Made by a program: the position numbers and the translations under genes. Below the pieces are notes generated by a model that made no database searches, had not been told where the DNA came from, and saw nothing but the letters and a program-made list of their open reading frames with translations. 64,000 bases of DNA from Plasmodium relictum (Eukaryota > Apicomplexa > Aconoidasida > Haemosporida > Plasmodiidae), in contig NC_041687.1 in assembly GCF_900005765.1 (NCBI RefSeq), positions 682,001 through 746,000 of the forward strand, in the 5' to 3' direction. The first letter of the stretch is position 1. Every line of letters begins with the position of its first letter. Positions 48,686 to 59,781 of the stretch are shown here, in pieces.

Positions 48686-49477
48686 CCATATGTCCTTTTT
48701 TGTTATTATGCCTGCAAATTAAGAAATTTTCTTTCTTATGTGACACCTTTGTTTTATTTTGTAGAATTTTTTTTATATTATTTTTTTTTTAAGTTTTTTT
48801 CTTTCTATGAATATATATATATATATAAATTTAGCATAAATTTTAAATAAAATTTATTCATATCCGTATAAATAACAGAATTGTTAATTTATATAAAAAT
48901 ATAAAAGATGTTATATAACATATAAAAATAATAAACATATATATATTCATTGATTTATTAGATTTAAAAAAAAAGAGTTATTTTTTATGTTAAAAGAATG
49001 TATCTAAAGTAAAAAAAAAAAAAAAATATTTCATCTTATTCAAAAATACAAATTCCTATATCTATATTATTTAATAATAATGATAAAAAAAGTTAAATGG
49101 CACAATTTTTAAAAAAATAAAATAATAAAATAATAAAAATTTATTTAAATACTACAAATAAAAAAAAAAAAATTATTTTTATAAAGACAATTTTTTGAAA
49201 AAAAAAAAACCATAATGAAATTAAAAGAAATACATAGTATTTTATAAAATAAAAAATGTGTCATTAAAAAAAAAAAAAAAAATCGTTAAATTTTAAAGGT
49301 ATATTTAAAAATTATACACTTAAATAGGGGTAATATTTAAAAAAAAAAAAAATTAAATTTATGTTAAATAGATTAAATACTTAAAAAAAAAATATATATA
49401 TATATTTTTATTGAAGAGTGATTTAAAATATATAAATTTAAATATATATATAATAAAAATAAATAGGGAAAGATTGA
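48686..49477. other. Intergenic region, RAP / mL54
   Basis: About 790 bases of A/T-only sequence with many A runs. Nothing recognised. Confidence 0.7.
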
Positions 49478-49921
49478 ATGTTTATAATTAAAAATGAAAA
49501 AAATATAACAATGCTACAATTTTGCAAAAATGTAGTTTTAGTTACAAATAAAAAATCAGTGTTTCCTATATATTTAAGAAATATATTTATAAGTAAATGC
49601 AAATTAGCTCCAAAGGGAAAATCTGGAAAAAAAGTCCAAGATAAAAAAGATACAGAGAATACTACAGAAAGTAGCGAAAAAGCTCACGTTTTTAATATAT
49701 ACAATACAATTGATAAAGATCACGAAATTTTACCAGACTATGCTTATCCTAAGTGGTTATGGAAATTAGAAAAACCTTTGAAAACTTATGGTGAGCTAGC
49801 TTTAATGTTTTTATATGGAAAGGTAGAATGGAAGAAAAAAATAAAATAAAATATAAATTAAAGAATTATATTAAAATTTTTATTTTTAATTGGATTAATC
49901 ATAAAATAATTTAAATGAATT

Positions 49922-49968
<47 letters not shown>

Positions 49969-50165
49969 AGTATGATTATATAAATTTTTATGATGTCTTT
50001 ATTTTTTTGTATAAATATTTTATGTTTTAGGATATTGAAAATGCTACTGCTGAAGATTATCATCGTTTTCGTAGATTGCACAATAAAAATTTAATTAAGT
50101 TGAATAATTTAAGATTAAAAAAGTCAAAAAGATCAACAGTGAAACCAATTTTTTGGGATCTTTAG
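49478..50165 (+). CDS. Mitochondrial large-subunit ribosomal protein mL54
   Basis: Two exons, 49478-49822 and 50031-50165, phase 0, giving 159 residues. Stopping at the first in-frame stop (49849) would add an unrelated VEWKKKIK tail. Splicing instead joins MFLYGK to DIENATAEDYHRFRRLHNKN, which matches the mL54 C-terminal helix. The core ILPDYAYPKWLWKLEKP corresponds to the family's LPDxxYPxWLW block. The N-terminus (with a second Met at 12) looks like a mitochondrial presequence, followed by the basic KLAPKGKSGKK segment. It is a structural component of the mitochondrial ribosome. Confidence 0.88.
49823..50030 (+). other. mL54 intron containing a (TA)n tract
   Basis: 208 bases, GT..AG. A pure TA run of 41 bases lies at 49925-49965. 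Confidence 0.88.
49925..49965. repeat. (TA)n microsatellite inside the mL54 intron
   Basis: Uninterrupted alternating TA, about 20 units. Confidence 0.95.
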
Positions 50166-51221
50166 GATGAAAAAAAAAAAAAAAATAAAAAATAATGAAT
50201 AGGTGTTAACATATATTTTTGTCAACTATTAATTTAAATTATTACACATAGAATTTTTCTTAATTTATTAATTTTTTTTTTTTTAGTTTATAATTTTTTT
50301 TTTTTAAGTTGTATTAAGTATTCTGTAGAAATATATATAAGAAATAGAAAAAAGTTTAAAAATTATTTCACAATTTTTTTTTTATTTTTACATTGAAAAT
50401 ATTATGGAATTTTTAAATATTTCTTTTCGATGAACACGAAATTTTATTATTTTATTTTATTTTTTTAAATATTTTTGAATAATTATTCAACTAATAAATG
50501 TTGCTTATATGTAAATTGAGAAGTATAAAATGAAAATTGATTTATTTTTATCCTAATTTTAAAATTATGATATTTTTCAGTAATAAATATATATAAATAT
50601 TAATTTTTTCATATTAATTTTTGTAATGAAAAGAAAATAAAATAAAAGAATACGAAGAATATCTTTTTTTTTTTTTTAAATTAGCGAATAAAAATGAGTT
50701 AATTTCTTTTTTTTAATTTTATATAATATATATGAAAGAAGAAAGAAAATATTCATATATTTCTATTTTTGGACACAATAACTGGCTACATTCAGCTTTT
50801 TTTTTTTTTTTTTTTTTTGCTTTACTATTTTACTATATATTTTTATAATTTTATATTTATATAAGTTTAGGTTTTATATAATTTTATTTATATATATTTT
50901 TTGTTTATACTTTATAAAATTGTAATTATTTTGGAAGAGATAGAAACATATTTAAAATAAAAGTAAAAATAAGAAAAATTTTATCAGGTATGTATACTCA
51001 TGAATATTTAAAAATGCATATGCATATAAATCAGATGATAAAATGAATTATATATAGAAATAAATGTTTTTAGTGTAATATAGTCTTTTATATAGCTTGT
51101 ATATATATGCATAAAAAATTTTTTATAGCTTTATTCTATTAAGAAGCATTTGTATATTAAATATGTAAAAATACTTAAAAGTAATAAAATAATAAAGCAA
51201 TATGAAAATATTATACCCAAA
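50166..51221. other. Intergenic region, mL54 / SMC5
   Basis: About 1.05 kb of A/T-rich sequence with T runs (for example around 50800). The frame leading into SMC5 is open from 51150 but has no ATG before 51222. No other gene seen. Confidence 0.7.
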
Positions 51222-54200
51222 ATGGTATATTCAAATAAGAGGAAATTAGATGCTTCAAAAAAATTATCTAATAAAAAAAATAATAATATAAATGAAAATA
51301 TTGGAAATATTTTGAATGAAAAAGGAAAAGAAAAAAAAAGTAAGTTAAATAATGTTAGTAAAAATAGTAAAAATAATGATAGTATAAATAATAATGAAAT
51401 TAGTAACATTAACATAGATAAAAGTTCTGAATTAGTCAATATCGATGTTTCAAGTGATCATAATAGTTTTAAAAAGTTAAAAAAGGGAGCAATAATTGAG
51501 ATAACTTTATATAACTGGATGGTTTTTAGTGGCCCAGTAAAGTTAAAGGCAGCAGAAGGAATTAATTTAATAGCTGCAGCAAATGCTAGTGGAAAATCTT
51601 CTATTGTATGCGCATTAGTTTTTGGATTAGGTTATAATTCTAATATATTGTCTAGAAATAAAGAATTAATTAATTTTATTAAAAAAGGAGAGAAAAAAAG
51701 CTACATAGAAATAATTTTAAAATGTAATGAAAAAAATAATATTTCTATAAAAAGAATTATGAATATTATAGATAAAAAAGTTGAAAGCTTTTGGTTTATT
51801 AATAATGAAAAAGTAAATTCCTCAAAAATATTAGATATACAAAAAGAATTTAATTTAAATTTAGATAATTTAATTACTTTTATGCCTCAAGAAAATGTTA
51901 GCAAATTTTCCAGACTTAGTTCTGAAGAGTTATTTGAGTATACACTTTTAGCAATTGACAAAAGCCTTTTAGATAATTATAATTACTTAAAAAGATTGAT
52001 AGAAGAAAAAAAAAATGGTGAACATAAAATTGTAACTTATGAACATGAAATTGCAGAAGAAAAAAAATTAGTCGATGATTTAGAAAACAAGAAAGGCAAA
52101 TTTGAAAATTTTAAAAATTTACTTGTAACTATGAAATTATATAGAGTCAAAAAATATATTTTATTATTGGATATGAAAAAAGAAGAATTAAAAAAGGTAA
52201 GAGAAAATATAGATTCATTAGTTAGAGAAAAGGATGAACATTTTAATACTTTTAAAGATTATTTGTCTGAATTAGAAAAATGCCATAAAGTAATAAATCA
52301 GTTATCATCCAAATATTCCGAAAAAAAAAAAATTATCAAAGATTCAATTAACGAATACATAAAACTAAATATAAAATTAGAGGAGATAGAAGAACAAATT
52401 ATAAAAGAGGAAAAAATTATGAGTGATACAGTTCAAAATGTATATGAAAATAGGGAGTATATAAAAGATTTGGATAAAAAGAAAAAAAAAGTAAAAGAAG
52501 AGATAGAGCAAATAAAACTCTTTTTTAAAGAGAAAGAGAAATGTAATGATAATGTGGAAGATAAACGTAAAAAATTAGAATTAGATTTAAAGGAAATATC
52601 AAATGAAAATAAACAACTTTTAATGAAGAAGTATACTTTGCAATCAGAATATAATTCTCTTACAGAAAAATTAAAAAAAAGACAAAATTATCAAAACATA
52701 CAAGAAGAAAAATTGTTAAATAGTATTGAATTTACTTTAAGAGAAAGAATTATGAATTATAAAAAAAATATAAAAGATATTGTTCAAAACCATAATTTAT
52801 TAAGTGATAATTTTTTACAGAATTTGAGAACAAAATATGATGAAACAAAAATTACTAATCAAAATGAAATAAGTTCTGAAATAATTGAAGAGTTATCAAG
52901 AAAAAATATTATATATGGGCCTTTATGTAAATATATTAAATGTGTAAAACCACAATATGATTATATAGTGGAGTTTTTTTTAAAGAAATATTTTTATAGT
53001 TTTCTTTTAATTAAAAAAGAAAATAAGCCTTTGCTAGAATCTCTATATAAAAAGTATAAATTATCTGTTATTACTACATCTAGAGAATCTCACAAATTTT
53101 GTTATGTAACTAATGAAATGAAAATAATGGGAGTAGAATGTTTTCTTTATGAATTATTTGAGAGTCCTGATATTATTAAAAATGGGTTAATAAATTTTAT
53201 ACCAATAAATATTGCATTTGTTGTTAAGAATGATATATTTAAAAATAAAAGTACTACGGAAATAAACGAATTTAACAATTTTATGTTAAAAGAAATATCT
53301 AAACAATTAAATGAAGAAGTAACAAGTCTTTTTTACTTTTGTGATAACAATGTACATCGTTACAGGATAAGTAGTTATGATAAAAACATATATATAGATA
53401 ATTCATTTTTTATAGATAAAAAGTGTAAAATTTTATATTATATTAATAGCAATGTAAAAAAAGATTTAACTCACTTAAATGAGAAGAAAAAAGAATGCGA
53501 AAGAGAATTAGAAAGTTTAGAAAATAAATTTCTTGAATTCGATAAAATAAAAAAAGATAAAAATGATGAATATAATAAAATTATTTTACAGCAAAATGAA
53601 TTACATATAAAAAAAAAAAAACTGCTACTTTTGCAAAGTGAATTAAAAAGTATAGAAGAAGATTTAAGTTTATATTTAAGAGGGGAGAGCCTTATTGATG
53701 ATAAAAAAAATAATATTACGAAGAATATTAATTTATTGAATGATAAAAAAATTAAAATATGTGAGAAATATTTTAGTATATTAAAAGAACATGATAAATG
53801 CGACAAAGAGCTTTTTGGAATTTCTCATGAAATGAATCAGTGGAAACGTTATTTGTCTGTTATTAAAAATAAAAACTCGGAGAATGAACAAAAACATGAA
53901 GCATTAAAAAATAGTATTCATTTAGAAAAGACGAGATTATCATCTTGTATGTGTGAAATAAGTGAGTTAGAACAATTAATAAAGGTTCATAAAAAAGAGT
54001 TGAAAAAAGAAGAAATTTCTTTACTTTATGATATTAATTTATCATTGGAGCAAATTGAAAATAAGTTACAGGAGTGTGCACTTCAACAGAAGATATATAG
54101 CAATCTAGATAAAAGCGAAGAAAAATATAATATGATTGTTATTTCAATTGAGAAACATAAAGAGACAATAGAAAATAAAAAAAAAGAAATACAAGATTTA

Positions 54201-54788
54201 AAAAAACTTTTAGAAGGATATAATGAGGAAATGCAGTTTATTTTACCTACTTGGTCCAATTATATAAATGAATATATTATTTTTTTAAATTATAATTTTC
54301 AAAAATTTATGAGTTTCATAAATCCAGAATATTGTGGGAAGATTGATTTAATAAAAAAAAATGACTATTACGAAAAGTGCCAATTATTTATAAAAGTAAA
54401 GTTTAAAAAAAATGCTCCTTTTTTACTGTTATCTGTATCTCATCAATCAGGTGGTGAGAGATCTTTAACGACTATGTTATATATTCTATCCATTCAAAAG
54501 TTAACAAAAAATGGCTTTTATGTTTTAGATGAATTAAATCAAGGATTAGATTATGTTAATGAAAAAAGGATTTTTGAGTTGTTATCATGCTTATCTAATC
54601 CAGTTTTATATAAACAATATTTTCTTCATAATTATGAATATAAATATATTCAAATTGATTATTATTCAAAGCCTCAATATTTTATATTAACTCCTCAAAT
54701 AATTAAAAATATATATTTTAAGGATATAACAGTTCATTATCTATTCAATGGTTTTGGTATATTAGATAATCAATTTTCAGGATTTTAA
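51222..54788 (+). CDS. SMC5: SMC5, subunit of the SMC5/6 genome-maintenance complex
   Basis: Single exon, 1188 residues from the first in-frame ATG (MVYSNKRKLDASKK). The head begins ITLYNWMVFSGPVKLKAAEG, with a Walker A at 119-126 of sequence AANASGKS followed by SIVCALVFGLG. The Q-loop region has ITFMPQENVSKFSRLSSEEL, typical of SMC5 (FxPQxxVxxFxxL). Two long Lys/Glu coiled coils flank a hinge at about 550-740. The C-terminal head carries the signature HQSGGERSLTTMLYILSIQ and the Walker B LDELNQGLD followed by YVNEKR, both diagnostic for SMC5 rather than SMC1-4 or SMC6. The complex acts in homologous-recombination repair and chromosome segregation. The unusual Walker A is discussed under findings. 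Confidence 0.93.
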   Translation: MVYSNKRKLDASKKLSNKKNNNINENIGNILNEKGKEKKSKLNNVSKNSKNNDSINNNEISNINIDKSSELVNIDVSSDHNSFKKLKKGAIIEITLYNWMVFSGPVKLKAAEGINLIAAANASGKSSIVCALVFGLGYNSNILSRNKELINFIKKGEKKSYIEIILKCNEKNNISIKRIMNIIDKKVESFWFINNEKVNSSKILDIQKEFNLNLDNLITFMPQENVSKFSRLSSEELFEYTLLAIDKSLLDNYNYLKRLIEEKKNGEHKIVTYEHEIAEEKKLVDDLENKKGKFENFKNLLVTMKLYRVKKYILLLDMKKEELKKVRENIDSLVREKDEHFNTFKDYLSELEKCHKVINQLSSKYSEKKKIIKDSINEYIKLNIKLEEIEEQIIKEEKIMSDTVQNVYENREYIKDLDKKKKKVKEEIEQIKLFFKEKEKCNDNVEDKRKKLELDLKEISNENKQLLMKKYTLQSEYNSLTEKLKKRQNYQNIQEEKLLNSIEFTLRERIMNYKKNIKDIVQNHNLLSDNFLQNLRTKYDETKITNQNEISSEIIEELSRKNIIYGPLCKYIKCVKPQYDYIVEFFLKKYFYSFLLIKKENKPLLESLYKKYKLSVITTSRESHKFCYVTNEMKIMGVECFLYELFESPDIIKNGLINFIPINIAFVVKNDIFKNKSTTEINEFNNFMLKEISKQLNEEVTSLFYFCDNNVHRYRISSYDKNIYIDNSFFIDKKCKILYYINSNVKKDLTHLNEKKKECERELESLENKFLEFDKIKKDKNDEYNKIILQQNELHIKKKKLLLLQSELKSIEEDLSLYLRGESLIDDKKNNITKNINLLNDKKIKICEKYFSILKEHDKCDKELFGISHEMNQWKRYLSVIKNKNSENEQKHEALKNSIHLEKTRLSSCMCEISELEQLIKVHKKELKKEEISLLYDINLSLEQIENKLQECALQQKIYSNLDKSEEKYNMIVISIEKHKETIENKKKEIQDLKKLLEGYNEEMQFILPTWSNYINEYIIFLNYNFQKFMSFINPEYCGKIDLIKKNDYYEKCQLFIKVKFKKNAPFLLLSVSHQSGGERSLTTMLYILSIQKLTKNGFYVLDELNQGLDYVNEKRIFELLSCLSNPVLYKQYFLHNYEYKYIQIDYYSKPQYFILTPQIIKNIYFKDITVHYLFNGFGILDNQFSGF

Positions 54789-56023
54789 AAATTTACTTAA
54801 ATATTTTTTTATCTATTTGTTAACAATCATTTTGTTCATTATTCTCTTTATGTTTCTTTTTATTTTTTTTTATTTTTACAAAATTTTACATCATTTTTTT
54901 TTTTTTTTTTTTTTTGACTTAAAACCTATATTTTTCTTAAAATGCAATTTTTTGTGTGTATTTTTTAATAAAAACTTTTGAACTTTTTTTTTTTAAAATT
55001 ATTTTGAATTATGCAATATTTTCCTTTTTTATTATATTCTTTTACTTTGTAATACTTCTTTCTCTTCCTTTTGATATATTTATTTCATGTATTATTTTTT
55101 TCATTTTTCACAAAAAGTTTAACATAAATAAAAATATATTAATATATATATCTTATTTTTTATTAATACTATTATTTACAAAATGGTTGATACATAAATA
55201 TATATATAAAGATTTTATGTTAATTTATATTATTTCTTTTAAACAGAAAACTCTTGTTAGATAATAATTTAATTAATAAATTTTTTATAAAACTTAATTT
55301 TTTATTAAATATTAATAGAGACTAATTTTATATAAATATTTTTTTATGTTTCTGAGTAAGGAACAAAAACATATTATATGTAGAACATTTATACGAGTAA
55401 ACAACAAATAATATAAAAAAAAATTCAGAATATTTAAATTGTTTTGGAAATAATTTCTTGTAATTTTTGTATATATATAATGATTATTTTTAATCATAAA
55501 AATTTTAATTAAATTCTATGTAATTTAAATTAGTTTTTTTTTTTTTTTTTTTAAATCTAAAGTAATTCATAACATCAATTTATTTAAAAAATAAAAAAAA
55601 AAAAAAATCATATTTAATTTTTTCTATCAATGTTAGCAAAAAATAAAAAAAAAAATTTTCAACGATATTTTTTTTTTTTCAACAAATTTTAAAAAAAGGA
55701 AACATATTAATTAAAATTAAAAAAATAAAATTGCATATATTTATATATAATAAATTAAAATATAAAATATATTATAGCGACTTATACAAGCATCAGATAT
55801 ATGAATATATCAAAACAATACATTAAAAAAAAAAATATTTAAATATGAATAAATCAGAAAAAGAAGAAATAATAATAGTACAAAGTATCTTATAAAATAA
55901 TTAAATCAACATATATTTTAAAAATCGTTGTAATTATATAATAAGTAAATTTTTTAATTTTTAATTCAATTTTTTTTAAAACTTTTAATACATTTATTTT
56001 TTCTAAGTATACCATTTTAAAAA
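54789..56023. other. Intergenic region, SMC5 / SNU13
   Basis: About 1.2 kb. An open stretch at 54956-55264 encodes only hydrophobic Phe/Ile/Leu-rich sequence with no ATG start and looks like chance from T-rich DNA. No RNA recognised. Confidence 0.7.
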
Positions 56024-56706
56024 ATGTCAAATACATTAGTATCATTAGAAAATATGAATAATTCAAATATTGAGGAAAAAGAAGAAATTAATGCCAAAAT
56101 TTTCCCTTTAGCATCACCTGAATTGACGAATCAAATATTGGATATAGTTCAAAGAGCAACAGTATATAGACAATTAAAGAGAGGAGCAAATGAAAGTAAA
56201 AAAAAAAATACATATATATATTTATTTATTCATCTTATATAGATTTTCATTTTTTTTATATATAAAATATACATTATATTTATATATTTAAAAAATATAA
56301 TTTTTTTTTTTTTTTTTATTATAGCTGTGAAAAGTTTGCATAAAGGGATATCAGAATTAGTAATTTTAGCAGCAGATGCTAAGCCTCTAGAAATTATTTC
56401 TCATATTCCTTTAGTTTGTGAAGATAAAGTAAAAATCTTAAATATTTTAATATTTAGCCAAAATAAAAAATAAAAAAAAAAAAAGTATATAACTTATTTT
56501 AATTCTCTTGTTAATTTTCATATCATATTTTTTTTTTTCTTTTTCAGAATACTCCATATGTTTATGTTAGAAGTAAAATGGCATTAGGCAGAGCTTGTGG
56601 TATTTCGAGATCAGTTATTGCTTCATCAATCATAACTAAAGATGGATCTCCTTTAGAAACACAAATAACAGAATTAAAGGACTTAATTGAGCAGATGCTA
56701 ATTTAA
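56024..56706 (+). CDS. SNU13: SNU13 / NHP2L1 (15.5K) snoRNP and U4 snRNP protein
   Basis: Three exons: 56024-56195, 56325-56428 and 56548-56706, giving 144 residues. Phases agree, and splicing rebuilds [20 protein letters not shown], the conserved kink-turn RNA-binding segment of the L7Ae family. It continues with [20 protein letters not shown], then [20 protein letters not shown], nearly residue for residue the human 15.5K protein. Human SNU13 is 128 residues; this one has about 16 extra N-terminal residues. It binds the U4 snRNA 5' stem-loop and box C/D snoRNAs, so it works in splicing and rRNA modification. NHP2 or bacterial-type L7Ae are less likely because [17 protein letters not shown] is specific for SNU13. 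Confidence 0.95.
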
Positions 56707-57465
56707 CTGTGCTAGTTTATTTTGTTTTTTTTTATTCTATTTTGATTATTATTATTTCATTCTAATTTTTATTTTTATTTTCTATTTCTATTTCTATTTC
56801 TATTTTTTTTTTTACTTTTTTCTTAATTTTTTTTTTAATAAAAAGTTTAATGGCTCATAAAAATACGTGTAAATACATTTTAGCACAATATATGTAAAAT
56901 TTTTTTTTTTTAAAGTTTCTTGTTTTATTTTTTATATGTTGTAATTCTTAGAAAAAAAAAAAAAAATTAACTTTTAAAATACTCATTTAAAATTAAAAAA
57001 TTTTGAAATAAAATTTAAATTTGCCTATATTAGGTAGATTTAAAAAAAAAATTTATTATTAAAGTGCTTTAATTAGTGTATTTTTTTTTTTTTTTTTAAT
57101 TTTTTACATTAATTTTATTATATTTGTTCTTAAATATATATAATTATAAATCTTTTTATTTTATATATTTCTTTTTTTATATGTATATATGTGTATATTT
57201 TTTTTTTTTTTTGTGATTTACATTCTTTCTATTTCTTACCTTTAGTTTTATATTTCTTTTTTTTTGTTTTTTTTTATTTCTATTTTTTTTTGTGTATTAA
57301 TATTTCCCTTTTGATTTTATATCTTTTTTTTTTTTTTACATTTATTCTATATGTTGGCAAGAAAAGGATTTTAACATTTTCAGATCCTCATATATATGTA
57401 TGTATATATATTTTATCCATTGTCCTTTTTCTTTAATTATCAAGATTTTGTATTAAGTTTTAAAA
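56707..57465. other. Intergenic region, SNU13 / ERO1
   Basis: About 760 bases, strongly T-rich on the + strand, including TTTCTA repeats near 56780-56810. The Phe-rich open frame at 57191-57436 is a by-product of T runs. No gene supported. Confidence 0.7.
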
Positions 57466-59304
57466 ATGAAAATACCAATTTTTTCTTTTTTTTTTACTCT
57501 TATATTTTTTGGTATATTTTTAAAAGCTAGGAAATTTGATGTTTTTCGTTCATATCAAAAAAGAATATCTAATAAATTTAATGAGATATTATTATATTTT
57601 AATATATTTGAAGTTCATTTTCCGTTGAGTTATACAAATAATAAAAAGATATTAGGTTTACGTGTAAAAGATATTGAAAAGGATGCTTATAAAGTATATC
57701 CCATTTTAAAAGAATTAAAACAGAAGGATTATTTTCGAATATTTAAGGTAAATTTACATATATCATGTAAATTTTTGAATATTAATGAAAAGTGCAAAGA
57801 AATGAAAAAATGTAATGTTTGTGAGTGTGATGATGATAAAATTCCTTATAATTTTAGAACAAATGAAATAGAAATTATTGAAGACAAAATGTCTAATGAA
57901 GATTTAAAAAAAACTTTTATTGAAAGTAAGTTATATAATGATATATTAGGGATATATGCTTCGTCGGATGAAGGGTTTTTATCTTATGTTGATTTAGTTT
58001 ATAATTCTCCTTCTTTTACTGCTTATGAAGGGAAAAACATATGGTTATACAAATTTAATTATATATATATATATATATTATAAATTATATATTTAAATAT
58101 GAAAATTAGTTTCATTTATATGAATAATTATATATATTAATATTATTATCATGTTAATTATAAGGATATAAATATATTTTTTTTTTAATAGGGATATGAT
58201 ATATAAAGAAAATTGTTTCATAAATGCTGATAGACAATGTGAAGAAATGAATAGTTTTTATAAGATAATATCAGGAATGCAATCAAATATAGCCGTTTTA
58301 TCATCAGAATATTATTATTTGAAAAATGATAATATTTTAGAAGAAAGTAAATTAAATAATAAATTTAGTTATGAACAATATCCAAAATTTAAATATGATT
58401 ACAGTATATCATTTTTTAAAGAAAAAATTGGATTATATCCTGATAGAATTGAAAATTTATATTTCACTTTTGCGATATTATTAAGAGCTATGTGTAGATT
58501 AAAATCTTTATTTAAACAATGCAAATGTAATTCAGGTAATAAGAGAAAAATGGAAAGGGGGGAAAAAAAAAAAATGGTTTATTGGTTTTGTTATTTTTGC
58601 ATTTTTATTATATCTTTTTTATTTTTTTATGCATTTGCATTAGTTTATTTTTTTTTTAATATTTTGTCTTAGGTTATGAAGAAGATGATAAAGAAGCTGT
58701 TAAACTATTAAATGAATTGTTAGAAAATTTTTATCATTCGTGTTCATCAAAAGAATTCCTAGAACCATTATTCCCAACTCAAGGAAAAGAAATATTATCA
58801 AAGTTCATAAATATAACTAAGATTCTGGATTGTGTACCATGCGTAAAATGCCGTTTACATGGAAAATTAAAAACAACAGCTTTGCAAATAGCATTAGTGG
58901 TAAAATATATATATATATATATATCTTTACATATTATGTATTCTATATACTTGTATATTATATAGGAAGGAGTAAGTAATGAACATATTGGATCTCTTGA
59001 AAGAAATGAAATTACAGCTTTAATAAATGCCCTTTATTATTTTGCTGATTCTATAATAATTATAAATAAGTAAATAAATATTATTTATGAATGATTTCAT
59101 TAATTTATTTTTTTTTTTTTTTAAACAATAATAAGTTTAATTTTTATTATTTTTTTTTTTTTTAGATTTCAGGAAAGGTTAAAATTAAGAAAGACTATTT
59201 TTGTATTCTATTTATTATCACTTTTGTTGTTCATTTTTTTAATAATATATTCCGTAATTTTTGTAGCAATAAGAAATTATAAAAAAAAAAAAAAAATAAT
59301 TTAA
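57466..59304 (+). CDS. ERO1: Endoplasmic reticulum oxidoreductin ERO1 (five exons)
   Basis: FAD-dependent thiol oxidase that re-oxidises protein disulfide isomerase in the ER. Exons: 57466-58043, 58192-58535, 58673-58899, 58966-59069 and 59166-59304, with consistent GT/AG ends and phases, giving 463 residues. Signal peptide MKIPIFSFFFTLIFFGIFLKA. Family blocks in order: YFRIFKVNLHISCKF (human YFRYYKVNLKRPCPF), the shuttle-cysteine region C110..C116..C119.C121, YEGKNIWDMIYKENCF across exons 1-2, FYKIISGMQSNIAVLSSEYY, and the active site CVPCVKC (361-367) followed by RLHGKLKTTALQIALV. Exon 5 completes the last ERO1 helix (FQERLKLRK) and adds a transmembrane segment (about 428-453) and a basic tail ending KKII. 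The human N-terminal CFC...DDCTC segment is absent. Confidence 0.9.
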
Positions 59305-59781
59305 AAGAAAAAATCTTTCCAAAAAGAAAATATTAAAATTAAGATATATGTAATAAATAACATAAACTAAAAATGTAAATAAAATCAAAAAAAAAAAAAA
59401 AGAAAATACAAAAAAAAAAAAGAATAAAACATAAAATTCAAAATTATATATATATTATTCATATATACTATTTGTTTATTAAAATTGTATTATGTAATTT
59501 GACTTTATGATACATAATAAGAAAATATAGCTTCATCAAATATATAAAATATATTTCATAATTTTTATAATTATTCTTAATTTTATGGAAGTTATAAAAA
59601 AAAAAATGTATACACATATTTCATTTTTTTACTAATTCGTTATTTGTAAAGTTTATTTTATGTTTTTATGTATTATTAAATGTTTCTCCTTTATTTTTTT
59701 TTCTTTTTTAAAATTTGTAGTTCATTCTATTTTTTTTTTTTTTATTATATATTGAGTATAACTTTTATTTTAATTCTTTTT
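59305..59781. other. Convergent intergenic region, ERO1 / BEACH gene
   Basis: About 480 bases of A/T-rich sequence shared by two 3' ends. Nothing else seen. Confidence 0.7.

Noticed and set aside
51150-51221. Upstream extension of SMC5 by 24 residues
   Set aside because: The open frame begins at a TTG and has no ATG before 51222. The added sequence is Lys/Ile-rich leader.
54956-55264. 102-codon hydrophobic frame after SMC5
   Set aside because: Starts at GTG, not ATG; Phe/Ile/Leu-rich sequence expected from T-rich intergenic DNA.
57191-57436. Phe-rich frame upstream of ERO1
   Set aside because: Encoded by T homopolymers; no motif, and it is separated by stops from the ERO1 start.
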